The position numbers and the translations under genes were made by a program. A DNA stretch of 64,000 bases, from contig NC_060213.1 in NCBI RefSeq assembly GCF_021130785.1, positions 67,394,501 to 67,458,500 on the forward strand. The letters run 5' to 3'. Origin of the DNA: Homalodisca vitripennis. Taxonomy: Eukaryota > Arthropoda > Insecta > Hemiptera > Cicadellidae. Below are positions 13,701 to 25,120 of this stretch, piece by piece (the stretch's first letter is position 1; each line of letters opens with the position of its first letter). The notes under the pieces are model-generated. The model searched no databases, was not told where the DNA came from, and saw only the letters and a list, made by a program, of their open reading frames with translations.

Positions 13701-15600
13701 AAAGTTCAACAAAACACAGGGAAAGAACAAAATATACAATTATACAATACAGGTGCATGCACAAAACATACAATTACACAACACAGCTGCAGACACAACT
13801 TATGTTGACACACAAAGGAATATGAGGAAAAGCAACATTAGGGCCTTGTTTTACCGGGTAGGTAACTGAATAAACACGTAATTAATTTTTTATATGTTTT
13901 ATATTTTCTCTTCACACCCCTCTAAAACTGCGAGTGACCAGAGGTAGACATTATAGGCCTATATTTTGCTTTCAATCCCTTATTGTTATTGTTGAAAATT
14001 TTATTCGGCTATTTTTTGGTGAATTTAACGCTTCGATCCTTTAGTAGTGATAAATACAGTAGAAAACTTTAGATTTATTTATTGATATATTCAACATTCC
14101 TTTTTATAGGAGCTCATAAATAACTACAGGGATAACTGATTGTACATATAAATTGATAGCTTGTTTGCACAAAAAACGATAGTTACATTAGACAAGTAAC
14201 TGAAACAATTATAGTTATGAATGTTACAGTACGTAACAGACGAAAGGGGTAGAAAATGTAATTGCATGTCAATGATTTGAAAATATATAAGGCAAATATT
14301 AATATTTAACTTTTAAGTTTACAAGAGTCACTATTACATTTACAAATTTACGTTATAATTATTAATATGAAGTAATATTGGAAGTTAAATAATCCCAAAA
14401 TGTTAAACTGTTCTCAACATAAAATTTACTTGTATCTGTCAGGCAAGATTGACTAGTTCAAGGTCGAGGCCATTATTTACTGAAAAGGCGACCGTGGGTA
14501 CTCCAACTTTCACAGGGTGGGTTTCAATCTTGTTTTCTTAAAGTTGCTGAAGTATTTATGGTGTAGGTAATGTTGGACTTTAGTTGTTTAAACCTTTAAT
14601 AACACCATTCTACCATCACTGCATATAAAATTATATTTTGTTAACTCCCAATTTATACAACAAAATAGGAAACAATCGAAAACTTTATTACCCTTCACTT
14701 GCTTAGATTTTCAAAAGTAGGTATGGGACAAAATAACGAAATAATATTTAATATGTGGTAAATAACGTATGTGGTAAAACGTATTTCATAATCTAACACT
14801 ATATTTTCATTTACCAACATACTTGTATTTATCTAAGATGTTTTACTAGTAGTCTTTTAAAAAGTTTGGATGGAAATTATTGTTTTACTACACAGTTTTT
14901 AAGAGATCACTTAAATATGAATAAATATGACAACTATTAGTTAAATTTTCCTCTATGTGTACCATTCCCGTTGTAGATGGACTGATTTTGCCTCTTTGTT
15001 ACCAAATTTCTTTAGTTGCTTCAATCAGTGAATAGTTCAGAACAGTCGGTACATGGTGAATGAAATACCCGTATTACATGGCAGTTAATAGATCAAGTTT
15101 TCGCATAACGATTAACTGCGAAAACGTGTTCTTGTTAATTTTTCAGTCATCGATTTCAGTCCGGTAATAGAGCTCTTTAATAAACCACGTTTTTTAATAA
15201 GAGATTAGGCAGAGGCTTGCGAGTTTATTGAAGTAAACTAATTAGCCTGTTAATAACGTATTTTAATATGAAATAAAATGTACTGTTTACGCGTGAAATG
15301 TCTTTTTATCCATGTTAATATATCATTTTATTATTTCTTTAGTAAAGAATAAAATTTTGAAATTATTATACCCTGTAAACAATAAGTATATATATTAACA
15401 AATTTACTTTTTGACGATCTCACTTGTAAAAAGTCAGACTCGTAAATCTTTAAGGACAAAACATAAATTTCCTGTTAATTTCGGAAGATTTAATCGGCCC
15501 CAATAATGCCTAACTTTGCGCCTAACTTACAAAATATGTAATACTATGTCAAGTTACACATAGTTTTAATGGTCTTAATGAAATAAAAGTGAAAGTTAAA
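7750..15600. other. No gene recognised apart from the weak repeat above
   Basis: AT-rich sequence with only short chance open frames. The largest (10269-10535 and 13544-13825, plus strand) have no recognisable domain, codon pattern or splice context. Confidence 0.6.
8800..9430. repeat. Weak dispersed-repeat remnants
   Basis: Two stretches about 540 bp apart share an 'attcttgagatatcgtgcg...cgacgcacagaaa' / 'gttttcgagatatcatgcg...cagatagaaag' theme. This resembles decayed insect repeats with a GAGATATCGTGCG core followed by a CAGACAG run. Related debris is visible near 57590-57610 and 59030. The family is not identified. Confidence 0.35.
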
Positions 15601-15609
15601 CTATAGTTT

Positions 15610-15611
<2 letters not shown>

Positions 15612-15659
<48 letters not shown>
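15612..15659. repeat. (TA)n microsatellite
   Basis: A perfect 48-bp TA tract abuts the left end of the tRNA-containing inverted repeat. Confidence 0.98.
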
Positions 15660-15661
<2 letters not shown>

Positions 15662-15663
<2 letters not shown>

Positions 15664-16028
15664 CAGTAAATATTGAATCGCAAAAAGTACTTGCTCCGCC
15701 GGGACTCGAACCCGGATCTCTCACTTGCCGGGTGAATGTGCTACCATTACACCACAGAGCCCTCACTTTTTACGATTCATTTATTTTGTATTTAGCCGTT
15801 TCTTTCACATATGTATTTAAATAACCAAACTATGTATCTATAAAAACCAAATTCGGTATATACAGTAGATGTCAAATGACTTCTGTTTACAGTCCAGGCG
15901 GAGTAAGTACTTTTTGCGATTCAATATTTATTGAAATTAAATTAGGCTATTGCCACTTATACAAACTTAATGAATGTAAATAGAAGTCATTAGACATCTA
16001 TATATACCGAATTTAGTTTTTATAGATA
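15662..16028. repeat. Nested inverted repeats around the tRNA-like sequence
   Basis: Arm A (15662-15701, with GAATCGCAAAAAGTACTTGC) is repeated inverted at 15895-15939 (GTAAGTACTTTTTGCGATTC). Arm B (15836-15892, with CCAAATTCGGTATATACAG) is repeated inverted at 15975-16027 (ATATACCGAATTTAG). The tRNA-like unit also has ACTTTTTACGATTC directly on its other side, so its two flanks pair. The order A, tRNA, B, A', B' is not a simple hairpin and suggests two overlapping insertions of one small element in opposite orientations. Confidence 0.75.
15692..15761 (-). tRNA. tRNA-like sequence (Ala-GGC-like), possibly a tRNA pseudogene or SINE head
   Basis: On the minus strand 70 nt fold into a cloverleaf. 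The acceptor is GGCTCTG with CGGAGCA (one G-A mismatch at the end and one wobble), the D arm GTG/CAC around TAATGGTAG, the anticodon stem TTCAC/GTGAG with loop CCGGCAA, and the T arm CCGGG-TTCGAGT-CCCGG. A box TGGTGTAATGG and B box GGTTCGAGTCC are intact. The anticodon position reads GGC, but position 33 is C instead of the universal U and the D stem has three pairs, so a working tRNA is doubtful. Confidence 0.6.
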
Positions 16029-16029
16029 C

Positions 16030-17250
16030 GGTCGTTTAAACGCCAATAAACCTTTTATCATGCTAATATTGAAATGGAAACTATTGCTGTTGAATATCAA
16101 AAAGAAATTCCAAAGTTATAATTAAAATAATTTGGCATAGACTATGTATATATAAATTTATTTATTTTGTAGGTGTATATTTATTTATTTATTTTTATAA
16201 TTTATATATATATATATATATATTTGTATTGAAATAATATGTAGACATGTTTTTGTCTATTGATTGATATTAGATGATTGATATATTACTTACATATTTT
16301 TATCATTAAAAATAAACTGAACAATTCTATTTGACATATGCATTAGGGTCGACTAAAATTGTACTCTGCTTGGTAATTAGTTATGAAGAATATATACAAG
16401 TATAACTAAGAATAGGAAGTGTGAACAAATATATCTGGAATGTGTTAATAATAAACCCAATCTTCGCAATAAAATTGCATTTATTTTTTGTATTATAATA
16501 TTACAATAAATAAATACAACCAAAACGTGGATCTGATTGGCATCTAAGCATTTAAAGCAAAAAACATTAAGTTTCTCTGTTGAAAATGCGTTTTAACTTT
16601 GCTCACACGGTCTTAGAATATTTCGGCCTCTTGGAGGAGAGCCATCTTCAACCAAACGATACATGTAAAATGGATGACTGACTTTTATTATGACACCGAC
16701 CGCTTATACGGACTTCATCGCCAACCATTCAGAAATGATATCTTGTGGCTGTCAAAGCCTGGATGTCAAACTCCACAGACTCTGAAAATGCGTAGTAAAT
16801 ACTCCATTGCCTGGAACTTGTAACTTTTACTTGTGGATAAAGTGAAAACTGCAAGAGTAGTTGCAACTTGTACAATATCCAAATTGTGTAAACTTTTAGT
16901 GAATAGCATATTTAATTTCTTGCCATCAAAGTTTTACTTTGTTTATGTATCTCACAGTTTTAAAATGATAAATTTTAGTGGTTTGTCATATATAATATAT
17001 TTGTTTACATAGCGTTATGTGACATTTAAACCCTTAACACATCCAATGTAAACATCCAAGTGCAACAAATCATTTGTTGCAACCTATTGTTCTGTTTGTT
17101 AATATTACTTTGTTTACCTACTCTGAACTAAAATGAACCGTTCAGAGCAGCTTGTGAAACGAATGTCCCAAAGACTTCTGGAGAGCAGAAGCATCAGTGC
17201 ATTACAGCATAACACGTAGGTAAAAAATGAAGCGGATGTACGTGGTTGTC
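16030..17250. other. No gene recognised
   Basis: AT-rich sequence with a short TA tract at 16203-16223. A 28-codon open frame at about 17133 (MNRSEQLVKRMSQRLLESRS, plus strand) ends in TAG and has no recognised relative. Confidence 0.5.
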
Positions 17251-17404
17251 GGAGATTGAGGATGTCGCCAAGTCTGCATGAGTAAAGCGCCTAGTGAGGG
17301 ACGTTTAGCAATATCCTGGGGTGTCTCAGGTTGTGCACTGGAGTAGGATCCTCACGACAAGACCAGGACCTGATGTGCCAGAGCTTGCGCCTTGATGTAG
17401 TCGC

Positions 17405-17710
17405 TCAGCCTTGGGATGCTAAGGCAAAATGACAGTGTTCCGAACAAACCAAGGGAATCCAGTTAGGACGTAAACAGCCCTGTGTTTGAGCTGTTTCTTG
17501 GTGGTAGCGGCCAGTTGGTCGCACCACATAGGGCTGGGGTAGGTGATGGTTTGTCTTATGATCGAGGTGTAAAGGAGCAACTTGTTGGAGGTGGTGAGCG
17601 GTGAAGAGCGTCGAAGAAATGGAACAGGAGATATGGAAGCCGAAAACAAAACCAGCAAACAACCTTTGCGGGTTGGGTGCCGGGTAGGGAACGTGTGAAA
17701 TACCGACATT
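17405..17710 (-). pseudogene. Jockey-like LINE reverse-transcriptase C-terminal remnant
   Basis: The minus-strand frame reads SSPLTTSNKLLLYTSIIRQT, then ITYPSPMWCDQ, QLKHRAVYVLTGFPWFVRN. This follows the conserved post-RT segment of Jockey-type elements (LxxxNKLLLYKxxIRPxxxYxxxxW...QNKxLRxIxxxPWYVRN). Two frames overlap because of indels. Sequence to about 18100 on the same strand is probably further element debris. In duplication copy B this block is mostly deleted. Confidence 0.7.
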
Positions 17711-19370
17711 CCGTCCAGTGAGGTAAACTTGAAATGTAAGTTCGGGAAGCTTACCGTGGTAACAATAAATTCACACTTAGGACAGCGGGCGGTGATATCC
17801 CTACCGGTCAGACGATGTAAGGCAGCAGCAAGGTTACGCCTATGTGGAATGTAAAGTGGCAGGACCCTGAGTTGGGTAGAAGGTCGTGTCTATCACAGCG
17901 GACAAAGCCTGGGATGATGTAGGACTATGAGATCAGCGAGGAGGATCAGAAAGAGGAGCAGCAGCCTTCCATTTCTGCGCCGGAGGGTCAGATTGAGTAT
18001 GGTCACTGCATCTCCAATGTCCAGAGGTGCACTCATTTTCGGAAGCCAAAAATAATACACAAAACAATTATGTTCACGTGCTGTATAAATTAAATACGTC
18101 CCCACGACAAGAAATTACCCAGGGAATAAATAATTGGTATGGGTAACATACGAACAAAGAAATTAAAACAATAATAATAACAAATAATATGTTGCAAACA
18201 AACAAAAAACAGTTAAGAAGAAAGATTTCATGTATTGTATTAAAAACTGAGCTTTTACTACCGCTTTCTTTTCATATTGAAATTTCTGGGTTTTAAATTT
18301 TTTATTTTTATATCAAGTGTTCATAATACAATATTATACAGTCCCTTAAAGTTAATATAGTTATTAACACAATTGTTGGAAAGAAATACTATTTTAAAGT
18401 TTTAGAAAGAGTGACTAGGAAATGAAATAAACTACAGTAGAACTTGGTATTACAGTTATACTATCAGCTTTATTGTCGTTATGTAAAACAAAACTGAAAT
18501 AAATACTACCAACGTATATTCGGTGGGCTTATGTTAGATAAAGCTACCGTGGACAAACAACCGCCCGGTGAGCCAGTAGCACCCATCGGACGCTGGTTTA
18601 AAACAATATCGAGCAATGTTAATTATTTGAGATTACATAAATTAAATAAAACAGGAATAACCGAAACTACCTTTATTTTTTTGATAGTTGGATTCTGATT
18701 AAAAAAATATTGTTTTACAACAAAACATACTACAAACATTAGCACACACTGTAACGGGACAGTTTTAGAACATGTACGTAATGTACCGTACAACAATTAC
18801 AATGAATGCACCATATCGCTTACATCTAGCAATTCCATGAGTTGTCTAATAAAGGCTGGGGAACACAAGGACCTTAATAAACTGGAACTACACACCTATA
18901 TAATCTCTGTTATACGATGTATGTTAAAACGTAACAACACGTGTTACTGAAGTTGATTGCAAAATTGTATTTCTATTGCTTATTACATAATGTAAATTTG
19001 TAACTATGTCACTCGTTAAAATGTCGCATGATTTTGTCAGTTTGTTAAGAAATAGTTTTTTCTCTTACAATTTTGCTGTTGCCCATGAATGATGTAAAAG
19101 TGTTTGCTATCGCTCAGCCTAATCAAATCTAGTAAATGCCCAACCACAGCACTCGATGTTGCTGTAGTATTAAAGGTTCAGACAAACTTTCAAGTCTATT
19201 GGTCTTTATGTTCTCAAAATATCGTGGGGGGGGAAATTTAATTATTCCATTTCCTCGATTAGTAGGCTAGGATGCTCTCCGTCAATGCATTCTTGTTAGG
19301 AAGTTCGCCATGATAAGATATTAACGACTTATACATCAGGGGACGTTGACATATCAAACGTCTTATACGA

Positions 19371-19374
<4 letters not shown>

Positions 19375-19443
<69 letters not shown>
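19375..19443. repeat. (TA)n microsatellite
   Basis: A perfect 69-bp TA tract. Tyr-Ile ORFs across it on both strands are artefacts. It is absent at the matching place in copy B (near 55930). Confidence 0.98.
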
Positions 19444-19445
<2 letters not shown>

Positions 19446-21679
19446 AAGCAGTTACAAGATGTACAACATTTCTTCATCTGCCCAACATTCTTCATGACTT
19501 TAGAATGTATTTATCTGAATATATGGGCTGTTACACTCGTCAATCGTATTTCAATAGTTATCAAAAACAAAGTTATCAATTAATAAATAGTTTTTATTTC
19601 TTATCTGTTATTTACAATTTCAGTAGTATAAACTTCTACTTCATAAATAATCTAAATGCGTTCCAAGAAGCGTCTGATAGTAAGATAAATTTACATAAAA
19701 GTACTATAAACAATAATGGAAATAGAAGAATATAACATACTCAATGAGTATTTTAGTCGTGAATTTGTGGTTCAAACCATCTACATCCAGTTCATGTGTA
19801 GAATAAACAATACAAAGAACATAGGAGATTCGTTGAAACCTTGGAAGCTTTTCTGCTTACGCAGAGCCATATTTATTACGTTATTATAGTATGGAAACAT
19901 ATGGTTTATATTAACACCTCAAAATATTACAGAATAAATTTTTATCTGAAAATATCTAGTTTAACTTAAGGGCAATAGATTTACATAAGAGATTATCATG
20001 TGTATTGGTGTTTATTAATTTTAGTTGTACTGTAAGAAATATACCTTCAATTAATAAGGTAATGGTAATGACAAAGTTTAACTCCACAGGTACAAACTTA
20101 CCAATCTCAATTTCACAGGAACTTCTCAAGTGAACAGATAAAACTATAATATGCCAGTTAAAATTAGCTTGACTGGGCGCACTTTATCAGCTCACAAACA
20201 ATTAAATGTACCTTGAGAATTAAACAGTTATTAGTACATGTTAAACGTCAATAGAATTAAATTAATATAAGTAAATTACTATAATTTGTTACTGTTTAAT
20301 TCCTGTGAGTGCAGTAATTTTTTATTACATTTTTCTTTTGCCCTGCAGTAAATTTATTATTACTTTATTATTTATAATCGCAAACAGATTTTAAGCCTAA
20401 AATTAAAACCGAAATATGAAATAATCAACAAATATGCTGTTTTTTTACTGTTAACTATTTTTATTAAAAAAAAACTATGCATAAATATTCCCTCTGGGCT
20501 GCATACCTTGCCATTTCTTGATTGAAAATATATGGGATAAATGCTTAGAACTCTTGAAGAAGTTAGTTCGTTCATGAAGGGTACAAACGATTTATCGGTT
20601 TAACGGTAATATAATGTAATACTAATAATCTAATTATTGTATTGATTTCAAACTAAGCTTATACAAAAAGATTAGTAATAAGAAAAGAATTTGTTCTAAA
20701 CATTTTTATTTCAGCTGATTTCATTGCCTTAGTTATTTTATTTCTTCTTTCGCACACAGATGGTTTCTTTTAAATAGTATGGTTCTTTAAAATGTTAAAA
20801 CAAATTGTAATTTGTTCAAAACAAATCACATAAATTTCCTGAAAGCAGGCACAGTTTGTAAATATTGAACTAATAAATATTATTAAGAGTTTAATAATGA
20901 CGAGAAGAGGAGGAAAATATGTTTTATTAGTTGCAAATAGACACTCAGGGCTATCATATTGTATAAAAACATAACTGTTATGATTTTTTTAAGAAAACCT
21001 TTCAAATACAAACTTTATGTGTTAAAGATAATTTTTATTATTTTATTACACTAGAACCATTTTAATGTTAAACAGGTAAACATAATAAGGTAATTTATGG
21101 TTACTTGATTTGTCCACATTTATTGGGTTTGATTTTGGGCTTAAAAATACGAAAACTTTTAAGTACTAAGCTAAGTGAGACACTATTTAACTGAACTTAC
21201 AGCCTGCATTGAAGTTGCTACGGTCCCGGCGGTAAGGGAAAATATCAATTCCAAGCAAAACTTGTTTATTTAAGCAAAAAAAGATATTAGTTAAGAAACA
21301 GCACAAAGTTTCAATCGACTTTCGTCCGGTTTTAGCGATTAAATATTCCACAGTGACATTCAAATATATAGGTAAACGGTAAGCCACACAATTTTAAGAG
21401 CTCCTTGTCGAGTCCTCAACAATTTACAGTGACGGTGTGATATATTTTTTTATTTGAAGTGAATCAGGAACGGGACATTTACAAATAACTGCTAAGAGAA
21501 CATGTAATTAACATGTAATTGTTTGATAATTAAGTAGGTGTAATGCTCTGAACATTTAAATTGGCACCAAAATTTAAGTTCAACACATTTTACCAAACCT
21601 GTGCAAATATTTCAAAGGTAACCGAAAAATTAAATACAAAATAAATGCTACTATTCACTGATATTTATGCAAAGATTTG

Positions 21680-21822
21680 TGGATGATAAAAAGAAGATTT
21701 AATGAGCTGCTTTTTAACGACCACGCTCGGCTTGAAGTATGCACGTTTCAAGTATCTCTGAGTTTTACTGTGTGCAGCTAAAAAGAGACACATCGTTAGT
21801 TAATAAACATTTACACTAACGA
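21680..21822. other. Conserved island in duplication copy A
   Basis: The first 69 bases (21680-21748) are identical to 59341-59409, and similarity stays high to about 21822. The surrounding duplicated DNA shows many substitutions and indels. Key words are AAAAGAAGATTTAATGAGCT and GACCACGCTCGGCTTGAAGT. The minus strand has an open frame across it (AYFKPSVVVKKQLIKSSFY), but no splice-supported exon or known domain was recognised. It could be an exon, a regulatory element, a small RNA or the result of gene conversion. Confidence 0.5.
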
Positions 21823-21858
21823 GTGTACAAAAGAGAATTTTTGTTTTTATTTTGGAAC

Positions 21859-21862
<4 letters not shown>

Positions 21863-21922
<60 letters not shown>
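21863..21922. repeat. (TA)n microsatellite
   Basis: A perfect 60-bp TA tract just after the conserved island. Confidence 0.98.
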
Positions 21923-21923
<1 letters not shown>

Positions 21924-23133
21924 TAAAACATACTAGGTCATTCATAGTGTTCAACAAATAAAATTTAATGGTTTAAATAGTACTAGGTTTACTGATTTTT
22001 ATATCACAAATTTAGCCTACAGGCCTATGAATTTCACTAAATAATCACAAATAAACCATTTCCACTATATAGTTTGTGCATACAAGTAAAAAATTCATAA
22101 ATACAAGTTTATAATACGCAATGAGTAATACCGATGCATAAATATGGCGGGCATAATTGTCTCGAAATTATAATCTTACGGTTCAATTTCCATCAAGGAA
22201 CAAACCAAATCAGTATAAAATTAGGATCTTGAGGATATAAATCCAAATTTTAGGTTTACTAATCCTATTTCACTTCTTTGTTTTTTTTTTTTTTTTTATT
22301 TCAAATGAATTTCTTTTTATATTTAGAAAATAATTACGTTTCATACACTTAATAATATAGTACTATAGACTATACATATATTTCAGGCAGTTGTGTGTTT
22401 TTAGTACTATTTTTTAAATTAGGGAAATACGATTTTACAATTTGTATTGCTGGTGTAAATAGCCAGAATATATTCCCATACTGCCTTGATGCTTGTAAAA
22501 TATATTTAAATGTAAATTTTGTGTCTTGTTTCCGTCGGAGTCTAAATAATATATTGTTGCCGGTAAAACTGGTGTATTATCAAACAGTATTCCACTTTTT
22601 ATAGATTTATCTTTCAGTACATATAAATATATAAAATATTAGGAAGGGTTTATCTACAGAATTATTTATATTCCATGAGAGATTGTTGAGTAAACGGCTA
22701 AGTACGTCCGTTTCGAAATACCATCTGTGAAAGTAGCGTTCTTTCTCCTCGCGTAGAAAGGGTCAGCAATATTTTGGGGTATTTATGAGAAAAGGAAATA
22801 ACTGGTTGCGAATCTTTACTGCATGAACAATGCTTTCTGTCACTAATCAAAAAATAAAACAAAAGATACGTTAAGTTAAAGGGCAACTACATATGATATC
22901 AGTGAGTTTAAGTCCAATTTTAAATTTTTATGTAATTATGGTTTTGACAGAAATATTATTTGGTAAAAAGTGTATAAAACCTTAGTATATCTTATGATTA
23001 AACCCAGAACATATTTTAATAATTAATGTTTGAGAATAAATATAAAATTGTATTTAAAATTTTGTTTCAGAAAACCTGTAACAAAACAAGTTATGAAGAA
23101 GTTGTCTAAGTAAGTAGTAATCATATAAGAGAT

Positions 23134-23217
23134 GTTCGGTATCGATTGGAAGACATGGACATGTCATTAGAAGTCTAACATCTCCCCTTGTTGACCCAGT
23201 TGTGACAAGAATAACTT
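23134..23217 (+). repeat. 84-bp exact local duplicate of 24803-24886
   Basis: From GTTCGGTATCGATTGGAAGA to GTTGTGACAAGAATAACTT the sequence is identical to 24803-24886, while the flanks on both sides are unrelated. The version in duplication copy B (61001-61084) differs at several positions, so the two copies here are recent relative to the large duplication. Confidence 0.9.
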
Positions 23218-25120
23218 ATACTTACTCTTAAAAGAGTATCATTAATAAATTCAACCAAGAAAAAATATTCTTGAGAATAAATAAAACTATCAGCCGTAAA
23301 AATATTAACCTATAGTTCCATATACCAAACGTAAATTCCACTGTAGCATCTAAAATGCAAGGACGTTATTCTTATTTATGTGCTTTGCTGCAACCTAAGT
23401 ACCGACAGGTAGTCTTAATTAGATGAAGCTGTAAAATTCTATAAGAGTTTAATATTGGTTTCAGTAACAGTGCAAAATATTGTATTTATAAAATTTTATG
23501 AAAATGTATTTTCTTATCATCTATCTTTTGTTAACTTTCTATTTCCCTACACCGATTCTATCCTGTATAACGTAAATTATAGCGCAACTCTGATAATTTG
23601 TTGGAATTTTCAAGCAGTATACACAGTGCCTTGATATTTCCCTTATAGATTTAAAATTTAGGATAGTCACAGATACTGAGTATATTCAATGTACAACCCA
23701 GTATAAATTTTTTGTGACCCCTCTCCTGATTTATCAATTCAGGCCAATCTAGGTGTGTAACAGTTTTACTAATGCCAATTTACTATATTTAATATCATAG
23801 ATATAAAGAACTAGAGTTTGCTCAAAAAGCGTTTAAGAATCTTATATAATAAGTCAGTCACCTGATTAGTCTCTTTGCCGTGTAAAGTTAATACATAGAT
23901 CAACAATAAAGAGTTTAGCTAATAAAACAACCTAACTTAGTTTCACTAGAAGGATGATTGTGGGAGGCCGCGTCCCAATCAGAAAATACTTCCATATAAC
24001 CGGTACTAATGCACATGTAGCCTACACTGATAGAATCAATAGTGGTTTGATATTCTGTGGTGTTTTATTACATCCACTTAATGTTATCTTAACAAACTGG
24101 TCCTAAAAGGCAACTTAAATTTGTCAAAAAATAAGATGGATTAATAATTTAATTTATATAGGTAAGTCGTATTTTACACTTCTTATTCTGGAGGGACAAA
24201 GAATTTTTACAGACATTCTTTTTTTAGAGTTTTTCTTTGTCATTTGACTCACGTTTGTGTAGTAATAAAAAGACCGTGGGCTGTAAAAATGTTTTAATGT
24301 TATGAGTAAATCCATTTATATTTACTTATACAATATAAATGTGAATCATTTATTAAACACTTAGCGATATGCGTAGAAAACACGAGAAGGAAGTTTGTTC
24401 AGCGATGAGAGGATATAACATCGAACTCAATTGTGTCGCTTAATTATGATTAATTAAAATATCAAAAGTAATACGTATATTTCTAGGACGTATTCAAAGG
24501 CATAGCATAAAAAATTAAAAGGAATAGGTAAATCTAAAAATTGTAAAAAACTACTGAAAGTTGCTAAAATAAAAGCCATTTGTAACAGATAAATGGATAT
24601 AAAGAAGTGAAAGAAAATTATTCCAATATTTTTTACTGTAAATAAACCAAGGTAATAAAATGAAAAATGTTGTTGATAATAATACACGAACATTGAAACT
24701 GTGTATATAAAAACTTAAAAAAAATTAGATAAGAGCATCCTTGTATTAAAAGTATGCTCCTAACAGATGTCGAAGGATAAATAACAGTTCTCCAATGAAG
24801 TTGTTCGGTATCGATTGGAAGACATGGACATGTCATTAGAAGTCTAACATCTCCCCTTGTTGACCCAGTTGTGACAAGAATAACTTTCCTTTCTTGTTCT
24901 TTATTATTCCTGATGATTAATAGTTAGCTCTCGCACGCGCACTCGCGCAGTGACAGATCTTATGGTCGGGCTCACCTCTCAATTATCGTATCCTCCCTAT
25001 AAGCATTGAACAGTTTTATTAGATTGTTTTCAATCATATTTCTGAGTAAACAAAACAATTATTTGATATCATGTCATACAGAAACTACCTAATGATATTT
25101 ACCAGAGGGAAATAATTATA

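Larger units (their letters stand above)
17280..25005 (+). repeat. Segmental duplication copy A, paired with 54150-61150
   Basis: Many landmarks recur in the same order and orientation about 36 kb downstream. They include GACCAGGACCTGAT (17363/54248), TATTCGGTGGGCTTATGTTA (18520/54987), CGGACGCTGGTTTAAAACAA (18587/55059), TCCTCGATTAGTAG (19252/55833), GATAGTAAGATAAATTTACA (19675/56510), the 69-base identical island (21680/59341) and CTCCCCTTGTTGACCCAGTT (24850/61049). Identity elsewhere is moderate, with indels, so the duplication is old. Copy A also has the TA tracts at 19375 and 21863 that copy B lacks. Confidence 0.85.
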
